DNA from: DATAGF01 sp963835685
Lineage (GTDB): Bacteria; Actinomycetota; Thermoleophilia; Miltoncostaeales; Miltoncostaeaceae
Direction: 5' to 3'
DNA length: 64,000 nucleotides
Assembly: GCA_963835685.1 (NCBI GenBank)
Contig: CAWIGI010000013.1
Location: 124,001-188,000, forward strand
The notes beneath the pieces are model-generated. The model was not told the DNA's origin and made no database searches. It saw nothing but the letters and a program-made list of their open reading frames with translations. The position numbers were made by a program, and so were the translations under genes. Shown here in pieces: positions 60,221-64,000 of the stretch. Every line of letters begins with the position of its first letter. Position 1 is the first letter of the stretch.

Positions 60221-62028
60221 CCCGCGCGCTCCGGCGGGCCGTCCTGGCCGCCGCCCTCGCCGGCGCGGGCCTCGCCGCATCCGCCGGCCCGGCCGCTGCA
60301 GCCGACCCGATCATGCCCCTCTCGGAGATCACGCCGGGGATGGTCGGCGAGGCGCGGACCGTGGTCCGCGGCACCGAGATCGTCACGTTCCCGGTGCGGA
60401 TCCTCGACGTCCAGCGCGCCGCCGACGGGCCCGGCGGGACCGTGATCCTCGCGCGGGCCGAGGGTCCCCTGATGGACGAGACCGGCGGCGTGGCGGAGGG
60501 GATGAGCGGCAGCCCGGTGTACGTCACCGGCGGCGACGGCGTGCCCCGCGTCGTGGGCGCGCTCGCCTTCGGCCAGGGCGACCAGGCGAACGTCATGGTC
60601 GGGCTGACCCCGATCGAGCAGATGATCGACTCGCTGGCGGGGGGCGCCCGGGCCGCGGAGCGCCCGCCGTCCTCGCCGGCCGTCCGCCGGGTGACCCTGG
60701 TCGCCGACCGGGCCGCCGCGCGCCGGGCGCGGGCCCGGCGCCCGGACCGCATCGCCCTGTATCCGCTCGCGCGCTGGACCGTCGCCGGGGCGTCGCGACG
60801 CCTCATCGGCCCGCTCTCGCGGGAGCTGGCGCGCTCGGGCATCCGGCTCACCTCGATCGGGCCGCGCACCGCCCGGCCGCCGGTGCCGCTCGTCCCGGGG
60901 GCCTCGATGAGCGTGCTCCTCGCGGGCGGGGACATCGCGCTCGGCGCGATCGGGACCGTGACCTACATCGACGGGTCGGCGATACTCGGCTTCGGCCATC
61001 CGTTCCTGAGCGCCGGCCGCGCCCGCTTCCTGCTCGGGGACGGCTACGTGTTCCAGACCATCGCCGCGCCCATCCTCAACGGCTCGTACAAGCTGGCCGA
61101 GCCCGGGGTCCTGCGCGGCATGGTGACGAGCGACCGCACCGACGGCATCGGCGGCGTCCTCGGCCCCGTCGGGGGGATCTCGGCCGTCGGCACGGCCCGC
61201 GAGGCGGCGCGCGGGACGACGGCGACCGTCCGCGGGACGATCGCCCCCGACCCGCGCACCGCGCCGATCGTCGGCGGCCTCGTGCAGGACGAGCCCGCGG
61301 CCCGCGTGCTCGACGGCATCGAGGGCGGCACGCTGACGCTGCGGGTCTCGATCTCCAGCCCCGACCTGCGGCGCCCGGTGGTGTACCGGAACGTCTACGC
61401 GGCCGCCGGCGACGTCGCCACACTGGCCAGCGGCCAGGTGTCGCGCCTGCTGTCGATCCTGATGCAGAACGGCATCCGCCCGGTGACGGTCGCACAGGTG
61501 GCCGTCAACCAGTCGCTGCAGCCGCGCGTGCGGGCGGCCCGCATCGTCGGGGCGCGCGTGAGCCCGCGCCGGGCCCGGCCCGGGGCGCGCGCCAGCCTGC
61601 GCCTCGTGCTCCAGCCCTGGCAGGCCGAGCGGCGCACCGTGCGCGTCCCGATCCGGATCCCGTCGGGGCTGGAGCCCGGCCGGGCCGCCCTGCGGATCGT
61701 CCCGAACACCACCGAGGGCTTCGACCCGTTGCCCGCGGACCTCACCGAGGACCTCGGCACCGAGAGCGGGCCGCTCGCCAGGCGCGCCGCCGTGGCCGCG
61801 GCCGAGCGCGGCGCCGCGCGGGCGCGCGGCACGCGCCTGGAGCGCCTGCTCGAGGGCCTGCGCCGCGCCACCGACGACCGCAACGACGCGGTGCGGCTGC
61901 TGGCTCCGGGGGAGGTGGCCGACGACGCGGAGGCCGGCAGGGAGCTGGCCGTGCCGTACGTGATCTACGGCGGCCGCGCGACGGCGCGGTTCGTGGTTCC
62001 GCGCCGGGTCACCGGCCGAAGGGGTTAG
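60217..62028 (+). CDS. SpoIVB-like S55 peptidase domain protein
   Basis: A 603-residue secreted protein (signal VLAAALAGAGLAASAGPAAA). The S55 marks are GMVGEARTVVRGTEIVTFPV near the start, AEGMSGSPVYVTGGDGVPRV with the presumed catalytic Ser, and SAILGFGHPFLSAGRARFLL with His. A C-terminal part of about 250 residues is strand-rich, with a helical segment (RRAAVAAAERGAARARGTRL). SpoIVB cleaves SpoIVFA to trigger sigma-K; no such partner is here, so the target is unknown. Its coupling to the SpoIID-like gene suggests a joint wall function. Confidence 0.85.
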   Translation: MTRALRRAVLAAALAGAGLAASAGPAAAADPIMPLSEITPGMVGEARTVVRGTEIVTFPVRILDVQRAADGPGGTVILARAEGPLMDETGGVAEGMSGSPVYVTGGDGVPRVVGALAFGQGDQANVMVGLTPIEQMIDSLAGGARAAERPPSSPAVRRVTLVADRAAARRARARRPDRIALYPLARWTVAGASRRLIGPLSRELARSGIRLTSIGPRTARPPVPLVPGASMSVLLAGGDIALGAIGTVTYIDGSAILGFGHPFLSAGRARFLLGDGYVFQTIAAPILNGSYKLAEPGVLRGMVTSDRTDGIGGVLGPVGGISAVGTAREAARGTTATVRGTIAPDPRTAPIVGGLVQDEPAARVLDGIEGGTLTLRVSISSPDLRRPVVYRNVYAAAGDVATLASGQVSRLLSILMQNGIRPVTVAQVAVNQSLQPRVRAARIVGARVSPRRARPGARASLRLVLQPWQAERRTVRVPIRIPSGLEPGRAALRIVPNTTEGFDPLPADLTEDLGTESGPLARRAAVAAAERGAARARGTRLERLLEGLRRATDDRNDAVRLLAPGEVADDAEAGRELAVPYVIYGGRATARFVVPRRVTGRRG

Positions 62029-62465
62029 GGGAGCAGCGCCTCGGCCCGCGCCAGCGCCGCGCGGGCCGCCGCGAGGGGCGTGTCGCCGAACTCCATCACC
62101 CAGGCGCCGCCCGGCAGGCCGCCGACGAAGACGTACCAGCCGCCGGAGTCGTGGGCGCGGGGGCCGTCAACGTAGACGCCCGGATGGCGGCGGGGCAGCC
62201 CCGCGAGGCGGCCCTCCTCGTCCGCCGGCAGCGGCGCCCCGGCCGCCGTCCCCAACGGCGTGGCGAACTCCTCCAGGACGGCGATCCACTCCTCCTCGTC
62301 GCGCCGCCGGCCGCACGCGGCCTCGACGGCGGCGCCCAGGCTGGGGTGCGCGACGTCGCCGACGGCCCAGCCCCCCTGCACCTCCATCACCTCGATCCGG
62401 GCCCCATCGGGGAGCGCGATCTCGACCCGGCGCGAGCCGGCGACGCTGGCGTCGCGCACGGCCAC
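62025..62465 (-). CDS. Hypothetical protein
   Basis: A 146-residue soluble protein. VEIALPDGARIEVMEVQGGW and HPGVYVDGPRAHDSGGWYVF give a strand-rich start and middle, and the end is a helix (PLAAARAALARAEALLP). There is no known motif. It converges on the S55 peptidase gene with a four-base overlap and stands 37 bases downstream of the acyltransferase gene. Confidence 0.55.
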   Translation of the reverse strand: MAVRDASVAGSRRVEIALPDGARIEVMEVQGGWAVGDVAHPSLGAAVEAACGRRRDEEEWIAVLEEFATPLGTAAGAPLPADEEGRLAGLPRRHPGVYVDGPRAHDSGGWYVFVGGLPGGAWVMEFGDTPLAAARAALARAEALLP

Positions 62466-62502
62466 CTCGCCGTCCGGCGCGGCCAGGCGGCGGGGGGCGG
62501 GC

Positions 62503-63207
62503 CTACGCCTCGGCGTCCACCATCTCCTCGGCCGGGACGTCGCGCCAGACGTGCGCCGGCAGGCCGGCCACGAGCTTGGCCGGGGGCACGTCGCGGGTGA
62601 CGAGCGCCCCGGCGGCGACGAAGGCCTCGGCGCCGATCTCGATGCCCGGCAGGATCACGACCCCGCCGCCCACGCGCGCGCCCCGCCGGATGATCGCGCC
62701 CTTGATGCCGGCGTGGCGGGCCTCGGTGCGCCCCATGAGGTTGTCGTTGGTGGTCGTCACGCAGGGGGCGATGAAGACGTGCTCCTCGAGCTCCGAATAG
62801 GCGGTGATGTAGGAGTTCGACTGGATCTTGGTAAATGCGCCGATCGGCACGTCGTTCTCGACGCAGACGCCGCGGCCGATCACCACGCCCTCGCCGACGA
62901 CGCAGCGCTCGCGCACCGACGCGAGGTCACCGACGATGGCGCCCCGGCCGATCGTCGTGCCGGCGTAGACGACCGCGCCGGAGCAGACGGCCGCCTCCTC
63001 GCCGATCTCGAGCGGGGCCAGAGGGCCGCCCGCGCTGGTCGAGCGCGCCGAGAGCACCGGCTGCTTGCCGAGCACGACGTTGTCCTGGATCACGGCACGG
63101 TCGCCGATGCGCGTGCCGTCGTGGATGACCACGTTGGCGCCGATCTCGACGCCCTCGCCGATCTCGACGCCCTCGCCCAGGACCAGGTGCTCGCGGCTCA
63201 CGCTCAC
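62503..63207 (-). CDS. Hexapeptide-repeat acyltransferase (WbpD/WlbB-like)
   Basis: A 234-residue left-handed beta-helix protein built of I/V-G-x-x-x-x repeats (GVEIGEGVEIGANVVIHDGT, GEGVVIGRGVCVENDVPIG). FIAPCVTTTNDNLMGRTE and IIRRGARVGGGVVILPGIEI are near the acetyl-CoA site, and the end reads VTRDVPPAKLVAGLPAHVWR. WbpD-type enzymes N-acetylate UDP-3-amino-sugars. The Gfo/Idh/MocA gene next to it matches the WbpB/WlbA step, so a UDP-2,3-diamino sugar path is plausible. Overlap with that gene is four bases. Confidence 0.83.
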   Translation of the reverse strand: MSVSREHLVLGEGVEIGEGVEIGANVVIHDGTRIGDRAVIQDNVVLGKQPVLSARSTSAGGPLAPLEIGEEAAVCSGAVVYAGTTIGRGAIVGDLASVRERCVVGEGVVIGRGVCVENDVPIGAFTKIQSNSYITAYSELEEHVFIAPCVTTTNDNLMGRTEARHAGIKGAIIRRGARVGGGVVILPGIEIGAEAFVAAGALVTRDVPPAKLVAGLPAHVWRDVPAEEMVDAEA

Positions 63208-64000
63208 GCTCGGCCCCTGCCGGGGCCAGTCCCGCCCCCGTGCGGTGCCGCCGGCAGGGGCAGCATGTCCGCCGGCTCCTCCATCAGGCGAACCGGCTCG
63301 CCCGACGACGCCAGCGACGCGGTCATCGCCTCCAGCACCTCCACCACGGCGGCGCCGGCGCGACCGTCCGACGGCGTCGGGCCGCGGTCGCGGATGGCCT
63401 GTACGAAGCGCTCGCAGGCGATGCGCAGCGGCTCGGTCGCCGGCACCTTGGGGATGTGGATGTCCCCGGAGCGCACCTGGATGTACTCCCCGTACGACTC
63501 GGTGCGCGGGATCTGGCCCTTGTCGTAGACGGTCACCTTGCGCTCGGTCTCCATGTCGTCGAACACCACCATCCGCTCCGAGCCGATCACGGTCATGCGG
63601 CGCATCTTGTGGGGGTCGAGCCAGCTCAGGTGGAGGTGGCCGAGGATCCCGGAGGGGAACCGGATGCGGCCGAAGACGACGTCCTCCACCCCCGGCTGGA
63701 GGTAGCTCTCGCCGCTCGCGGCCACCTCCGCCGGCCGCTCGCCGACCAGGTGGAGCATCACCGAGATGTCGTGCGGGCCGAGGCTCCAGAGCGCGTTCTC
63801 GTCGGGACGCACGATCCCGAGGTTCTGACGGTTGCCGTAGAGGTAGAAGACGCGCCCGAGGCGGCCCGTGTCGATCAGCTCCTTCAGCTCCTGCACCGCC
63901 GGGTGGTAGACCAGCAGGTGGTCGACCATGAGCACCCGGCCGCGCTCGTCCGCCAGCGTCGCCAGCTCACGGGCCTCGCCGGCCGTCAGCGCGAGGGGCT
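63204..64000 (-). CDS. Gfo/Idh/MocA oxidoreductase (WlbA/WbpB-like), 5' partial
   Basis: The window ends inside the gene; the frame is open to base 64000, so only the C-terminal 265 residues are seen. VLMVDHLLVYHPAVQELKEL is the loop after the NAD domain. NALWSLGPHDISVMLHLVGE holds the active-site His, and a beta-sheet domain follows (GILGHLHLSWLDPHKMRRMT). WlbA/WbpB oxidise UDP-GlcNAc-type sugars at C3. Pairing with the hexapeptide acyltransferase supports a sugar-modification role. Confidence 0.85.
   Translation of the reverse strand, partial: PLALTAGEARELATLADERGRVLMVDHLLVYHPAVQELKELIDTGRLGRVFYLYGNRQNLGIVRPDENALWSLGPHDISVMLHLVGERPAEVAASGESYLQPGVEDVVFGRIRFPSGILGHLHLSWLDPHKMRRMTVIGSERMVVFDDMETERKVTVYDKGQIPRTESYGEYIQVRSGDIHIPKVPATEPLRIACERFVQAIRDRGPTPSDGRAGAAVVEVLEAMTASLASSGEPVRLMEEPADMLPLPAAPHGGGTGPGRGRA

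Overview
The window is about 64 kb of very GC-rich DNA. Codons end almost always in G or C, GTG starts are common, and many genes overlap their neighbour by four bases (GTGA or ATGA). This is the style of a high-GC actinobacterium. SpoIID/LytB and SpoIVB-like proteins, LLM-class flavin oxidoreductases, GpgS, a hopanoid-type glycosyltransferase and RCC1-repeat secreted proteins would fit the Thermoleophilia (Solirubrobacterales/Gaiellales), but that placement is inference. I see no rRNA, tRNA, CRISPR array, phage or transposase.

Layout. 0-10 kb: envelope and membrane genes (DUF2079 protein, a GT-C type mannosyltransferase, a class A penicillin-binding protein). 10-14.3 kb: a secreted Pro-rich protein, a receiver-like protein, and a thioredoxin operon (trxB-trxA-fmdB-CsoR/CstR-like repressor) preceded by a CsoR-type operator palindrome. 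14.3-22 kb: MFS exporter, LLM oxidoreductase, rlmN, a peroxiredoxin and a polar amino-acid ABC transporter closed by a strong terminator. 22-26.6 kb: lipB with a complete E1a-E1b-E2 2-oxoacid dehydrogenase operon. 26.7-35.7 kb: RCC1-repeat protein, a 59-bp tandem repeat, an HtrA protease divergent from an OmpR/PhoR-type two-component pair, an SDR, glycerate kinase and GpgS. 35.8-39.8 kb: dTDP-sugar genes (rfbA-like, rfbD, rfbB) and an HpnB-like glycosyltransferase.

40.6-58.9 kb is the most interesting part. It mixes members of the nitrilase-associated 'Nit1C' / nitrogen-starvation cluster (Sll0783/MSMEG_0572, MSMEG_0568 radical SAM, Sll0786/MSMEG_0567 acetyltransferase, Sll0787 AIR-synthase-like, MSMEG_0565 glycosyltransferase) with all parts of an AllFGH-type oxamate/carbamoyl system (FdrA, DUF1116, DUF2877) and a carbamate kinase. 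Interspersed are an aminotransferase-fold protein whose PLP lysine is replaced by histidine, a flavin monooxygenase joined to a PLP decarboxylase, an OsmC protein and a CoA-disulfide-reductase-like flavoprotein. No nitrilase is present; a COG2159 amidohydrolase stands where one would be expected. I read this as an undescribed nitrogen- or carbamoyl-scavenging island. The end of the window returns to envelope genes: SpoIID/LytB, a SpoIVB-type S55 peptidase, a hexapeptide acyltransferase and a Gfo/Idh/MocA oxidoreductase.

A major caveat: at least fourteen otherwise intact genes are interrupted by a single extra base, and about three sites look like a lost base. Each extra base can be read as one surplus G directly after a C. 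I treat these as probable sequence errors and annotate the genes across the shifts.
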